DNA of 64,000 nucleotides. It comes from Clostridioides difficile (GTDB lineage: Bacteria > Bacillota > Clostridia > Peptostreptococcales > Peptostreptococcaceae). The stretch's first letter is position 1; each line of letters begins with the position of its first letter. The notes beneath the pieces were generated by a model. The model did no database searches. It was given only the letters and a program-made list of their open reading frames with translations, and was not told where the DNA came from. This document shows, in pieces, positions 8,655 to 18,363 of the stretch. The stretch covers positions 434,001 through 498,000 of the forward strand of contig CP103804.1 of assembly GCA_024919175.1 (NCBI GenBank). The letters are read 5' to 3'. A program made the position numbers and the translations under genes.

Positions 8655-8709
8655 TAAAAAAGAGTGTCTCATATATAATCTTAAAAAATTATTTTGAGAC
8701 ACTCTTTTT
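8655..8709 (-). terminator. Terminator of the large exported membrane protein gene
   Basis: AAAAGAGTGTCTCA and TGAGACACTCTTTT form a 14-bp perfect stem around an AT-rich loop. On the minus strand a T-run follows. It ends transcription from the gene at 8774-10951 before the UvrA-like gene. Confidence 0.85.
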
Positions 8710-8773
8710 AGTTATATTATATAAAAATCAATTTAAATTAATATTTTAATCTTTATATAGCGATATCTATAAT

Positions 8774-10951
8774 TTATTCTTTTAATACTGTCATATTTAT
8801 ACTTAATATAATCATAGGTACAATTACATATATAAAAGCTGTAGCTGATGAAACTATACCAGAATCATTTACTAAAAGAGTAACAAAACACCCTACTACT
8901 GATGCTATAAACCCTTTAAATACAATTGGATATTCGTTAATTAATTGTTTGAAATATCTAATTTGAATAAGCATAAATACTAAAATTACTCCTATTCCAG
9001 TTAATAATATATTTACCCATGCACTGGTTTGAGCTAATTTTAAATTCATTTCTATTTTTCTACTAAATGTCTGTATTATTTCTCCTGGCCCATTAAGGTA
9101 AATGTCTTTTACAAACATACCTAAATGTGAATTGCTTCCTGAAACTATATCTATTGTTACAAAAACTCCTAAAACAAGTAGTACTGCTATGCCCAATAAT
9201 ATGACTTTTTTAAAATCTATCTTTACATCATATATTAATAATATAAATAGTAAAAATGCTACACATTCAGAAATAGCACTTCCTACATTTGCACCCATAA
9301 TTGGAGATGCACTAGTAATTAAGATGACTAAAGAAAATACTATTACAGACCATTTTGGTATCTTTTTATATGTCAATAAAATTGCAAATGTAAAAATTAC
9401 ACTACCTATTGCCACACCTTGATATTCATTTCCCACACCATAATATCTAGCTCCAATTATACAATCATAGCTCATTACATTACTTTTCATTAGATATGCA
9501 CCAAGTGCAGAATCTATAACCATAATCAATATAGTTAATCCTGTAAAGAATAGAATATTTTTTAGGTCATTTTTTATTAAAACTTTACTTATTAAATATA
9601 TAGTAAGTGTTATTATAATTATACCTAAAGAAATTGCTACTGGTGTTTTAAAGTCCATTATTGGGGTTATCATAAATGATAGAGGCATTACTATTCCTAT
9701 CTTCAAAAATTCTTTTAATATAAAGTATGTTGTTTCTTTGTGTTTTTTTGATATATGTTTTCTAAATAAAATTGCAATCATAGCAACTATCCACGACAAA
9801 AAAACTACATTTACAAAACCATTTAATATCACAGGTCTTATACTTGAAATAGATACTATCTTTTGATATTCATCCATTAAATATTCTTTGTTATCTTCTC
9901 TATTAATAAGTTCATACTTTCTCCCAACCATACTTGGATTTTTCAAATCAAAATTATCTAGTATATCTACTCCTACATCTAAATTGGTTACAATACCTTC
10001 TCTTCTAGTAGTTGAAGATGACAATAATCCTTTTCCTTCTCCACTTAACTTTATTATTGGAGAAAGCCTTCTTTTATTTTTATAATCTAAATCACTTGGA
10101 AATGCACTGGCTATGTAAACAGTATCATTTGCTCCAACTATAGAAAATATACTTTCTAAGTATTCATCTATATTTTTTTCTATCTTCTCTTTCATATTTT
10201 TATATGTTTTTTCATTCAAGTTTGGTTTATATAAATCCAACCTATATGTATCTCCAAGTTCTACAAAAACCACATCACTATTTTTATAAGCTTCTTTGGT
10301 TTCAGCAACAAGCTTAGTATAATCAGTTGATATTCCATAAGGCATAGATAAATCTTTTTTATTGATATTATCTACATTTCCATAAGGAATTCTCCCAGAC
10401 TCATCCATAGCTATTAGACATAAGTTTCTATTTTTTACAAGTTGACCATTTTCAATTATATCTGCATTTCCTAATACAGATGTTTTCAATTTATTTTCAG
10501 ATAAACTTTGACCTAATGAACCTAATGTAGAACCATATTCTCCAAAGTTTAGATTCTCATTTATTGACCTATTTATAGTCAAATCATTTATACCTTTTGC
10601 TTTTTTACCTGTAACTGATTCAAAAACTATATTTCTATCTTTACTTGAGCTTTCAAAATTAATATCTTCTTCATTAGCTACATTGGCTCTCCCACCAGCA
10701 CCCATACTGGCATATGACCTTCTATCATCACTACCTTTATCGCCTCTTATGTTCATCAAACCGATATATCCTCTATTTTCTAGCTCTTCTCTCAATGATT
10801 TTATTCTTAACATATTGTTCATACTCGTTCTATTCATATCTATAAATATTACTTTTCCATGCGTTGGTATATCATCTGCAAAGCTATACTGACTCATCGA
10901 TGTTAATAATATGATAAATGTTGCTAAGAAAGATATAATCTTTTTTCTCAT
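8774..10951 (-). CDS. Large exported/polytopic membrane protein of unknown function
   Basis: 725 residues, not a family I can name. A signal peptide is visible at residues 1-25 (MRKKIISFLATFIILL, cleavage near SFA-DD). Residues 26 to about 375 are a soluble extracytoplasmic region, starting with GKVIFIDMNRTSMNN and containing a Gly/Ser/Asp-rich stretch. About ten membrane segments fill the C-terminal half. A notable motif between segments is ARYYGVGNEYQG. The layout suggests an outward-facing domain anchored by a transporter- or ligase-like membrane part, but I do not assign an activity. The ATG has AGGGAGAA upstream. It stands alone, ends with a strong terminator, and follows the PIN/TRAM gene by about 130 bases. 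Confidence 0.75.
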   Translation of the reverse strand: MRKKIISFLATFIILLTSMSQYSFADDIPTHGKVIFIDMNRTSMNNMLRIKSLREELENRGYIGLMNIRGDKGSDDRRSYASMGAGGRANVANEEDINFESSSKDRNIVFESVTGKKAKGINDLTINRSINENLNFGEYGSTLGSLGQSLSENKLKTSVLGNADIIENGQLVKNRNLCLIAMDESGRIPYGNVDNINKKDLSMPYGISTDYTKLVAETKEAYKNSDVVFVELGDTYRLDLYKPNLNEKTYKNMKEKIEKNIDEYLESIFSIVGANDTVYIASAFPSDLDYKNKRRLSPIIKLSGEGKGLLSSSTTRREGIVTNLDVGVDILDNFDLKNPSMVGRKYELINREDNKEYLMDEYQKIVSISSIRPVILNGFVNVVFLSWIVAMIAILFRKHISKKHKETTYFILKEFLKIGIVMPLSFMITPIMDFKTPVAISLGIIIITLTIYLISKVLIKNDLKNILFFTGLTILIMVIDSALGAYLMKSNVMSYDCIIGARYYGVGNEYQGVAIGSVIFTFAILLTYKKIPKWSVIVFSLVILITSASPIMGANVGSAISECVAFLLFILLIYDVKIDFKKVILLGIAVLLVLGVFVTIDIVSGSNSHLGMFVKDIYLNGPGEIIQTFSRKIEMNLKLAQTSAWVNILLTGIGVILVFMLIQIRYFKQLINEYPIVFKGFIASVVGCFVTLLVNDSGIVSSATAFIYVIVPMIILSINMTVLKE

Positions 10952-11079
10952 AAATTCTCCCTGCTTTCTGATTTAAATCCTCACACTTAAGAATACATTA
11001 AACATTGTCGTTATAAATAAATAAATTTGGACCATCTATTTACAATAAACAGCCCAAATTTTAGGTTTATTTGAATATA

Positions 11080-12174
11080 TCAATTTTTAGGTTTTGCAAA
11101 TATCATTCTACCAGCAGGAGTTTGAAGAACAGAAGTTACTAAAACTTTTATAGTCTCATTCATATGTTTTCTTCCTCCATCAACAACTATCATAGTTCCA
11201 TCATCTAGATATGCAACACCCTGTTGAGCTTCTTTTCCTTCTTTAACCACTTGGACAACCATATCTTCACCTGGTATTGCAACTGGTTTTATAGCATTAG
11301 CTAACTCATTTATATTTAATACTTCAACACCTTGAAATTGAGCAACTTTATTTAAGTTATAATCATTAGTAACAACTTTTCCATTTAATACTTGGGCAAG
11401 CTTTAATAATTTACTATCAACTTCTGCTATCTCATCAAAGTCCCTTTCACTTATTTCGACCTCTATATTTAATTCTTTCTGAATTATATTTAATATATCC
11501 AGACCTCTTCTACCTCTTACTCTTTTCAAATCATCTGAAGAATCTGCAATATGTCTTAGCTCTTCCAAAACAAAAGCAGGGATAATAAGTTTTCCTTCTA
11601 CAAATCCTGTTTTACAAATATCAGCTATCCTTCCATCAATTATTACACTTGTATCTAATACTTTTGGAGGTATTGCCTTTACTTCTTTTTTATTATCTTT
11701 GTCTTTATCCTTATCTTTAATAGGATTTGCCAATCTTCCTAATTTTCCAATATTAAATAAATCATTTTTACTTTTAAGCGCAACTTTCATTCCAAGATAT
11801 CCTAGGAATAAATATAATAGTAATGATAATATTCCACCTACTATTGGTATTCTGTTTACTAATCCACTTAATAAATATGCAATTACAAATCCTACTATAA
11901 GACCCATAGACCCTAATAATATATCAGTTTGAGGATATTTTGATAATTCTTTATCCACAACTTTAGCAATTTCTTTTGTTCTATTTACAACCCATGGCTC
12001 TATAAGATATCCTAAAATAGCTATTACTATACCTGCTACTACAGCTGCTATATAACCATACGTTTCTTTTCCAAATGTTAATATTTCAAAATCTCTCATC
12101 AATGTTAAATAGGTCGTTATACCTATCGTAAATCCAAGTAAAATAAACAATATCCTTGTTACTTTCCTTATCAA
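11080..12174 (-). CDS. PIN/TRAM domain membrane protein (YacL-like)
   Basis: 364 residues. Four membrane segments fill residues 1-140. A PIN nuclease domain begins at VLDTSVIIDGRIADIC (about residue 170), with acidic residues at LDTS, EEL and DYN. A C-terminal TRAM RNA-binding domain (about 295-355) contains GKEAQQGVAYLDDGTMIVV. It is a predicted membrane-bound RNA-acting protein of the B. subtilis YacL family. In Firmicutes it sits next to radA-disA, as here, 88 bases downstream of disA. The start is TTG, supported by GGGGGTG at normal spacing. It has its own promoter (12202-12231), so it need not depend on disA transcription. Confidence 0.85.
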   Translation of the reverse strand: MIRKVTRILFILLGFTIGITTYLTLMRDFEILTFGKETYGYIAAVVAGIVIAILGYLIEPWVVNRTKEIAKVVDKELSKYPQTDILLGSMGLIVGFVIAYLLSGLVNRIPIVGGILSLLLYLFLGYLGMKVALKSKNDLFNIGKLGRLANPIKDKDKDKDNKKEVKAIPPKVLDTSVIIDGRIADICKTGFVEGKLIIPAFVLEELRHIADSSDDLKRVRGRRGLDILNIIQKELNIEVEISERDFDEIAEVDSKLLKLAQVLNGKVVTNDYNLNKVAQFQGVEVLNINELANAIKPVAIPGEDMVVQVVKEGKEAQQGVAYLDDGTMIVVDGGRKHMNETIKVLVTSVLQTPAGRMIFAKPKN

Positions 12175-12201
12175 TGCTTCACCCCCTAGTTATACTTATC
12201 T

Positions 12202-12231
12202 ATTATAGACCAAAGTGTATATTATATTCAA
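12202..12231 (-). promoter_or_regulatory. Predicted sigma-A promoter of the PIN/TRAM gene
   Basis: Minus-strand TTGAAT (12226-12231), 18-base spacer and TATAAT (12202-12207). The start point would be about 20 bases before the TTG start codon. Confidence 0.6.
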
Positions 12232-12262
12232 GAAAAAAGTAGTAAAATTCACTTAAAATTCA

Positions 12263-13333
12263 TTATATGTGTCTATCTAATAATACTAATTGTTTCATTT
12301 TTATAAGTCCATTTTTTATATATGTTGCTCTTATTTCACCTATTCCTTCAACTTCATCTAACTCTTCAATAGACGCGTCTAATATTTCTTGGAAGTTTTC
12401 AAAATAATTTACTAAGTTTTCTATTATTGCTGTTGGTAGTCTATGTATTTTGCTAAGAATTCTATAGCCTCTTGTTTTTATAGGCATATCCATACTTTCT
12501 GAAAATCCACTATACCCTAATAGTTTTGCCATATTAAATAATTCTATTAGTTCTTCTGAATTTAAATTTTTAACTTTTTTCATAAGTTCTTTTATTTCAG
12601 TATTTTCTTTGTTATAATCTTTGAATATTAATTTCTGATCTATTCTAGTTGTACCCATTAATTCTTCTAATTGCATACTTACTAAAGTTCCTTCATCCCC
12701 CAATTCTATCACATATTTTTCAATTATACTTGTAACTCTCATTACCATTTCCATTTTCTGCATGACTAATGCTACATCATAAATAGTTACCAAATCATTA
12801 AACTCTAAAGCATTTAAATTAGTTATAGCTTGGTCTAATACTGTTTTATATTTTTCTAGAGTTTGTATTGCTTGATTTGCCTTAGTAAATATCTTAGATA
12901 TATCTTCGACCACATACTTCTCATTTCCTCTATAAACTGTTATAACATTTCTTCTTTGTGAAATTCCTATGACTATAGCACCAGTTTGCTTTGCTACTCT
13001 TTCTGCCGTCCTATGTCTAGTTCCAGTCTCTGTTGTTTCTATAAAATAATCTGGTATAAGTTGTGCATTAGCAAATAATACTTTTTTTACATCACCACTT
13101 AAAACTATTGCTCCATCCATTTTAGCTAACTCATATAGATATGATGGTGAATACTCTGCATTTATAGCAAATCCTCCATCTACTATTTTCATTACATCTT
13201 CATTTGTTGCAATTACAATCAAACCACCTGTCTTAGCTCTTAATACATTGTTTAGGCCTAATCTAAGAGGGGTTCCAGGAGATATCATTTTTAATGCATA
13301 TAGCATATTTTTATTATCCAAAAAATTCTCCAT
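12263..13333 (-). CDS. disA: DNA integrity scanning protein, diadenylate cyclase
   Basis: 356 residues, the usual length. The N-terminal DAC domain carries the DGA motif (MDGAIVLSGD, near residue 73) and the RHR motif (GTRHRTAER, near 104), both needed to make c-di-AMP from two ATP. A helical spine follows, and the C-terminal helix-hairpin-helix region (LDEVEGIGEIRATYIKNGL) binds branched DNA. It links DNA damage to c-di-AMP level and sporulation timing in Bacillus. It starts 2 bases after the radA stop, so the two are translated from one message. Confidence 0.95.
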   Translation of the reverse strand: MENFLDNKNMLYALKMISPGTPLRLGLNNVLRAKTGGLIVIATNEDVMKIVDGGFAINAEYSPSYLYELAKMDGAIVLSGDVKKVLFANAQLIPDYFIETTETGTRHRTAERVAKQTGAIVIGISQRRNVITVYRGNEKYVVEDISKIFTKANQAIQTLEKYKTVLDQAITNLNALEFNDLVTIYDVALVMQKMEMVMRVTSIIEKYVIELGDEGTLVSMQLEELMGTTRIDQKLIFKDYNKENTEIKELMKKVKNLNSEELIELFNMAKLLGYSGFSESMDMPIKTRGYRILSKIHRLPTAIIENLVNYFENFQEILDASIEELDEVEGIGEIRATYIKNGLIKMKQLVLLDRHI

Positions 13334-13335
13334 AT

Positions 13336-14709
13336 TTATTGATTCCTCCCAAGTACTATATTTATAGCTTGTCTTAAGTTATCTACTGGCCATATTTCTA
13401 TACCTTTAGTATCTTTTACAACATCATAATTACTTCTAGGAACTACCATCTTTTTAAATCCAAGTTTTTTGCACTCAGCAATTCTTTTTTCTATAAAACT
13501 TACTGATCTAACTTCTCCTGTAAGCCCTACCTCTCCTGTAACAGCTATATCTTCATCTATAGGTATATTTCTAAAGCTAGATGCTACAGAAATAGCTATT
13601 CCTAAGTCAATTGAAGGTTCATTTATCTTTATACCTCCAACTATATTTATATATACATCTTGGTTTTGTATTTGCAAACCAACACGTTTTTCTAAGACTG
13701 CTAACAACATACCAACTCTATTATAATCTACTCCTGTAGATGTTCTTCTCGCTATACCAAAACTTGTAGGTGAAACTAATGCTTGTAATTCAAGTAACAT
13801 TGGTCTTGTACCTTCTACAGTAGATATTATAACTGAACCTGCTACATCTTTTGGTTTCTCAGATATCAAAATCTTAGACGGGTTATCAAGTTCTACTAAT
13901 CCCAAGTCTCTCATTTCAAATACCCCAAGTTCATTTGTTGAACCAAATCTATTTTTAACAGCCCTTACTAATCTATATGTATTATATCTTTCACCTTCAA
14001 AATATAAAACAGTATCAACCATATGCTCTAATAATTTTGGCCCTGCTAGTGAACCTTCTTTGGTTACATGACCAACTATGAATGTTGAAATTCCCATTTT
14101 TTTAGAAATCTTCATGAATTTTGAAGTACCTTCTTTAATTTGGCTAACAGTTCCTGGTGCTGAAGATATTTCTGGACTAAAGACAGTTTGAATTGAGTCT
14201 AGAATTATTAATTCTGGATTTACACTTTCTAAATAAGATTCAATTATACTTAAATTATTTTCAGCAAATATATATAAATTTTCTGAATTAATACCTAATC
14301 TTTTTGCTCTCATTTTTATTTGTGATTCTGATTCTTCTCCAGTTATATATAAAACAGTCCTTCCTAATTTAGCTACATTACTAGAAACTTGAATTAAAAG
14401 TGTCGATTTACCTATACCAGGGTCTCCACCAACAAGTACTAGAGAACCTTTAACTATACCTCCTCCAAGTACTCTATCTAATTCTTTTATATCTGTTGTA
14501 AACCTTTCTTCTTCTTTGCTCTCTATTGAAGTTATACTAACTGGTTTAGATGAAGATTTATCTATTATAAAGACCTCTTTTTTTGTGCTTTTTTGATCTA
14601 CTTCTTCTACAAATGTATTCCATTTTGTACACTCTGGACATTTTCCAAGCCATTTAGCTGTTTCATATCCACAGGATTGACATACATATTTAGTTTTTAT
14701 TTTTGCCAT
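13336..14709 (-). CDS. radA: DNA repair protein RadA/Sms
   Basis: 457 residues. In order: an N-terminal C4 zinc finger (CQSCGYETAKWLGKCPEC), a RecA-like ATPase with Walker A GGDPGIGKSTL (about residue 95), the RadA-specific KNRFGSTNELGVF (about 255), and a C-terminal Lon-protease-like domain without the catalytic serine context. RadA is a branch-migration helicase that processes recombination intermediates. It precedes disA by 2 bases, and the RadA-DisA link is known in Bacillus. The ribosome site is modest (GGATGAT). A -10/-35 pair lies just upstream of the gene, after the clpC terminator. Confidence 0.95.
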   Translation of the reverse strand: MAKIKTKYVCQSCGYETAKWLGKCPECTKWNTFVEEVDQKSTKKEVFIIDKSSSKPVSITSIESKEEERFTTDIKELDRVLGGGIVKGSLVLVGGDPGIGKSTLLIQVSSNVAKLGRTVLYITGEESESQIKMRAKRLGINSENLYIFAENNLSIIESYLESVNPELIILDSIQTVFSPEISSAPGTVSQIKEGTSKFMKISKKMGISTFIVGHVTKEGSLAGPKLLEHMVDTVLYFEGERYNTYRLVRAVKNRFGSTNELGVFEMRDLGLVELDNPSKILISEKPKDVAGSVIISTVEGTRPMLLELQALVSPTSFGIARRTSTGVDYNRVGMLLAVLEKRVGLQIQNQDVYINIVGGIKINEPSIDLGIAISVASSFRNIPIDEDIAVTGEVGLTGEVRSVSFIEKRIAECKKLGFKKMVVPRSNYDVVKDTKGIEIWPVDNLRQAINIVLGRNQ

Positions 14710-14732
14710 ATTTTAATCATCCTTAATTTATT

Positions 14733-14762
14733 ATTATATACTATAATTTTAGCATATGTGAA
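14733..14762 (-). promoter_or_regulatory. Predicted sigma-A promoter of radA-disA
   Basis: Minus-strand TTCACA (14757-14762), 18-base spacer, TATAAT (14733-14738). The start would be about 20 bases before the radA ATG. Confidence 0.5.
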
Positions 14763-14790
14763 AGATAATATGTAAAGATTAAATAAAATA

Positions 14791-14834
14791 ATTAAGGACA
14801 ATGAATTACTATAGATTCATTGCCCTTAAAATTT
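14791..14834 (-). terminator. Terminator of the ctsR-mcsA-mcsB-clpC operon
   Basis: AAGGACAATGAAT and ATTCATTGCCCTT arms form a long stem with one mismatch, followed on the minus strand by a T-rich tract, directly after clpC. Confidence 0.7.
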
Positions 14835-14888
14835 TCTTTAAACCATAAAACTTATATCTATAAGATTTTAAAATGCAACTCTATTGAA

Positions 14889-17336
14889 TTATTTAGTTTC
14901 AAAAACTACTTTTTCATCTTTAACTTTTGCCATTATATTACTTCCTTTTTTTACATCACCTCTTAAAATCGCTTCAGATAACTCATCTTCTAGTTCTTTT
15001 TGTAAGGCTCTTTTAAGTGGTCTTGCTCCATATTCTAAATCAAATCCAGATTTAGAAATTAATTTTATAGCTTCATCACTCATTTCTAGTTTTATTTCCA
15101 TATCTTTTAGTCTTTCTTGTAATTTGTCTACCATTAAAATTACTATTTTAGATATATGCTCTGCATTTAATGAATGGAAAACTATTATATCATCTATTCT
15201 GTTTAAAAACTCTGGTCTGAATCTTTGCTTTAATTCACCCATTATGTTTTCTTTCATTTTTTCATATTGAGACTTTTCTTCTTCGTCTCCTTTAGCTATA
15301 CTAAATCCTAAAGTTTTTTGTCTACCAATTGTAGATGCACCAACATTTGATGTCATTATTACAATAGTATTCTTAAAGTCAACAGTTCTTCCTTTTGAAT
15401 CTGTTAATCTACCATCATCTAGAATTTGTAATAGAATATTAAACACATCTGGATGGGCTTTTTCTATCTCATCAAATAAAATAACTGAATATGGGTTTCT
15501 TCTTACTTTTTCAGTTAATTGCCCCCCTTCATCATGACCTATATAACCAGGAGGTGAACCTATCATTCTTGATACAGCATGTTTTTCCATATATTCAGAC
15601 ATATCAATTCTTATTATTTGATTTTCATCTCCAAATTGAACCTCTGCTAATGCTTTAGATAATTCTGTTTTCCCTACTCCTGTAGGCCCTAAAAATAAAA
15701 ATGAACCAATTGGTCTATTAGGGTCTTTAAGACCTGCTCTTGACCTTCTTATTGCCTTGGAAATAGATTTTACTGCTTGTTCTTGACCTATAACTCTATT
15801 GTGTAAGATTTCTTCAAGTTTTAAGAGTCTATCAGCTTCTTCCTCAATAATTTTATTAACAGGTATTCCTGTCCATAAACCTACTACTTCAGCAATGACT
15901 TCTCCATCAACTAAATCAGAATGTTTAGATGATTTATTCCATCTTTCTCTAACATCTTCTAATTGTTTTTTAAGTATGCCTTGCTCATCTCTTATTTTTG
16001 CTGCTTTCTCGAAATCTTGGCATCTTACTGCTTCTTCTTTTTCTTTATCTATATTTTCTATTTCTAATTCTAATTTTTTTATTTCGGCTGGAGGAGTATT
16101 TTCCTTTAGCCTCACTTTTGATGCTGCTTCATCAATCAAATCTATAGCTTTATCTGGTAGATACCTATCTGATATATATCTAGTTGATAATTCTACAGCT
16201 GTTTTTATAGCATCATCAGTTATTTTAACTTTGTGATGAGCTTCATATTTATCTCTCAATCCTTCTAATATTTTTATTGAATCTTCTTTACTTGGCTCAT
16301 CCACCATAACTGGTTGAAATCTTCTTTCTAGTGCAGAGTCTTTTTCAACATGCTTTCTATACTCATCTATTGTTGTCGCACCTATAACTTGTATTTCTCC
16401 TCTAGCTAAAGCGGGTTTTAATATATTTGACGCATCTATAGAACCTTCTCCTGTAGACCCAGCTCCTATTATGGTATGCATCTCATCTATAAATAAAATT
16501 ATATTTCCGTTTTTAACAACCTCATCTACAACTTCTTTAATTCTTTCTTCAAATTCTCCTCTGTACTTAGCACCAGCTAATAATGAACCCATCTCTAAAG
16601 AATACAGAGTTTTACTTTTTAGTGTTTCTGGAACATTACCTAATGCTATGTTTGTTGCTAAACCTTCAGCTATAGCTGTTTTACCTACTCCTGGGTCTCC
16701 TATTAGCACAGGGTTGTTTTTAGTTCTTCTACTTAATATTTGTATCACTCTTTGTATTTCTTTTTCTCTTCCTATAACAGGGTCTATTTTATTTTGTTTT
16801 GCATATAGTGTAAGATTTCTTCCATATTTATCAAGAATCTTAGACTCTGTTTGATTTTGGTTGCCCGTGTAACTATTTTCTGATTTATATTGATTATTAT
16901 CACTCATACCCATCATATCAATTGTTAATTGCGCTAGAGTTCTGTCATTTACACCTGCATAGTTCAAAACTTTATTGGCTATTCCTTCACCTTCTTGAAT
17001 AATAGCTAATAATATATGCTCAGTTCCTATATAATTTGTTTTTAATTTATTTGCAAACATTCCTGATAATTCCAATATTTGTTTACTTCTTGGGCTTAAT
17101 ACTATATCCTCTGGAATTCCTTCGCCCTTACCTTCCATATCAATTATTTTACCTTCTAAATAAGCCTCTGTAAATCCAACTTTACTTAGAACTTTGGCAG
17201 CTATTCCTTCTTCTTCTTTTAAAAGCCCTAAAAGTATATGCTCGCTTCCAACAATATTATGTCCTAAGTTTTTAGCAGACTCAAACGCTAAATCAATTGC
17301 TTTTTTAGCTCTTTGTGTAAATCTATTGAAGTTCAT
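14889..17336 (-). CDS. clpC: Clp protease ATPase subunit ClpC
   Basis: 815 residues. Two N-terminal Clp repeats (about 1-145), a first AAA+ domain with Walker A GDPGVGKTAIAEG (about 210), a UVR-containing middle domain (about 415-455, EEAVRCQDFEKAAKIRDEQG) and a second AAA+ domain with GPTGVGKTELSKALAE (about 545). This is the class III heat-shock Hsp100 unfoldase that feeds ClpP and, with the McsB arginine kinase, degrades arginine-phosphorylated proteins. Its ATG lies inside the end of mcsB (14-base overlap) with GAGGAGGG upstream, so translation is coupled. It is the last gene of the CtsR operon. Confidence 0.97.
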   Translation of the reverse strand: MNFNRFTQRAKKAIDLAFESAKNLGHNIVGSEHILLGLLKEEEGIAAKVLSKVGFTEAYLEGKIIDMEGKGEGIPEDIVLSPRSKQILELSGMFANKLKTNYIGTEHILLAIIQEGEGIANKVLNYAGVNDRTLAQLTIDMMGMSDNNQYKSENSYTGNQNQTESKILDKYGRNLTLYAKQNKIDPVIGREKEIQRVIQILSRRTKNNPVLIGDPGVGKTAIAEGLATNIALGNVPETLKSKTLYSLEMGSLLAGAKYRGEFEERIKEVVDEVVKNGNIILFIDEMHTIIGAGSTGEGSIDASNILKPALARGEIQVIGATTIDEYRKHVEKDSALERRFQPVMVDEPSKEDSIKILEGLRDKYEAHHKVKITDDAIKTAVELSTRYISDRYLPDKAIDLIDEAASKVRLKENTPPAEIKKLELEIENIDKEKEEAVRCQDFEKAAKIRDEQGILKKQLEDVRERWNKSSKHSDLVDGEVIAEVVGLWTGIPVNKIIEEEADRLLKLEEILHNRVIGQEQAVKSISKAIRRSRAGLKDPNRPIGSFLFLGPTGVGKTELSKALAEVQFGDENQIIRIDMSEYMEKHAVSRMIGSPPGYIGHDEGGQLTEKVRRNPYSVILFDEIEKAHPDVFNILLQILDDGRLTDSKGRTVDFKNTIVIMTSNVGASTIGRQKTLGFSIAKGDEEEKSQYEKMKENIMGELKQRFRPEFLNRIDDIIVFHSLNAEHISKIVILMVDKLQERLKDMEIKLEMSDEAIKLISKSGFDLEYGARPLKRALQKELEDELSEAILRGDVKKGSNIMAKVKDEKVVFETK

Positions 17337-18348
17337 AATTTATCCCTCCTCTTAATTTTTCCAAAGTTTCTCTAATGTATGTTGCTCTATTTATATCTCT
17401 ATTCTCAACATCATCACTCTTATACATTATTGACTGATGTGCTGGTTGTATACCTATCATAAGTTGTTCTATATCTTTTAAATCTAATTTTTTTATATAG
17501 TTCATCTCTATTCCCATTTTTATATTTGATAGATGGCTCATTGCCTCTGAACTACTCATTACCCTTGAATTTTCAAGTGTTCCTATTGACCTAAATATTT
17601 TATCCTCTAATTTTATACCTAATTTTTTTTGTAATATTTCTCTAGCTTTCACTTCTTTTGAAATTGCATCCTTTGTAAGACCACTTACATTTTCTATAAT
17701 ATTAGACTCAGTTCTTCCAAGTGTAAGCTGATTAGATATTTGGTATATATTTCCCAATGCTTCTGTTCGCTCTCCATATATACCTCTTATTGCTATACCT
17801 ATTTGTGATGAAATCTTATAAAGTTCATCCATATAACCTAATTGACTTAATGCAGGCAAATGCATCATTACAGAAGCTCTCATTCCAGTTCCTGTATTAG
17901 TTGGGCAAGATGTTAGATAGCCCAACTTTGTGCTAAATGCATATTCTAAATTTGATTCTAATAAATCATCTATTTCATTTGCTATGTTATACGCATTTTC
18001 TAAATTTAAATCATCACACATAGTTTGTATTCTTATGTGATCTTCTTCATTTATCATTATACTTACAGTTTTATCTTTTTTTACTATAACAGCACTTTTA
18101 TCATTTTCTGCTAAGTCTGGACTTATCATGTGCTCTTCAACCATAAGCATCTTTTTAGATTGGTCTAAATCTTCAATCTTATAGAAATCAAACTCTTCTT
18201 TATGTTCTAAACTAGAGTTCATAAATGCATTTTTTACCTTTTCTATTATTTCCATAGCACACTCTTTATCTAACCTATTTGGAAAAGGATAATTTTTCAA
18301 GTTCCTAGCCAGCCTAACTCTTGATTTCATGACTATATTCTCTTTCAT
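17323..18348 (-). CDS. mcsB: Protein-arginine kinase McsB
   Basis: 341 residues, similar to a phosphagen-kinase fold. Conserved pieces are SRVRLARNLKNYPFP at the N-terminus, the catalytic-cysteine loop TSCPTNTGTGMRAS (about residue 165), and RGIYGERTEALGNIYQISNQ (about 205). Near the C-terminus is RDINRA, matching the RDxxRA pocket that binds phospho-arginine and stimulates the enzyme. McsB phosphorylates arginines to mark proteins for ClpCP and inactivates CtsR. It lies between mcsA (15-base gap) and clpC (14-base overlap). Confidence 0.95.
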   Translation of the reverse strand: MKENIVMKSRVRLARNLKNYPFPNRLDKECAMEIIEKVKNAFMNSSLEHKEEFDFYKIEDLDQSKKMLMVEEHMISPDLAENDKSAVIVKKDKTVSIMINEEDHIRIQTMCDDLNLENAYNIANEIDDLLESNLEYAFSTKLGYLTSCPTNTGTGMRASVMMHLPALSQLGYMDELYKISSQIGIAIRGIYGERTEALGNIYQISNQLTLGRTESNIIENVSGLTKDAISKEVKAREILQKKLGIKLEDKIFRSIGTLENSRVMSSSEAMSHLSNIKMGIEMNYIKKLDLKDIEQLMIGIQPAHQSIMYKSDDVENRDINRATYIRETLEKLRGGINYELQ

Positions 18349-18363
18349 AATATCACTCCAATC

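Noticed and set aside
14884..17000. Several plus-strand Ser/Leu-rich frames over clpC
   Set aside because: Antisense shadows of clpC; composition follows from AT-rich codons of the real gene.
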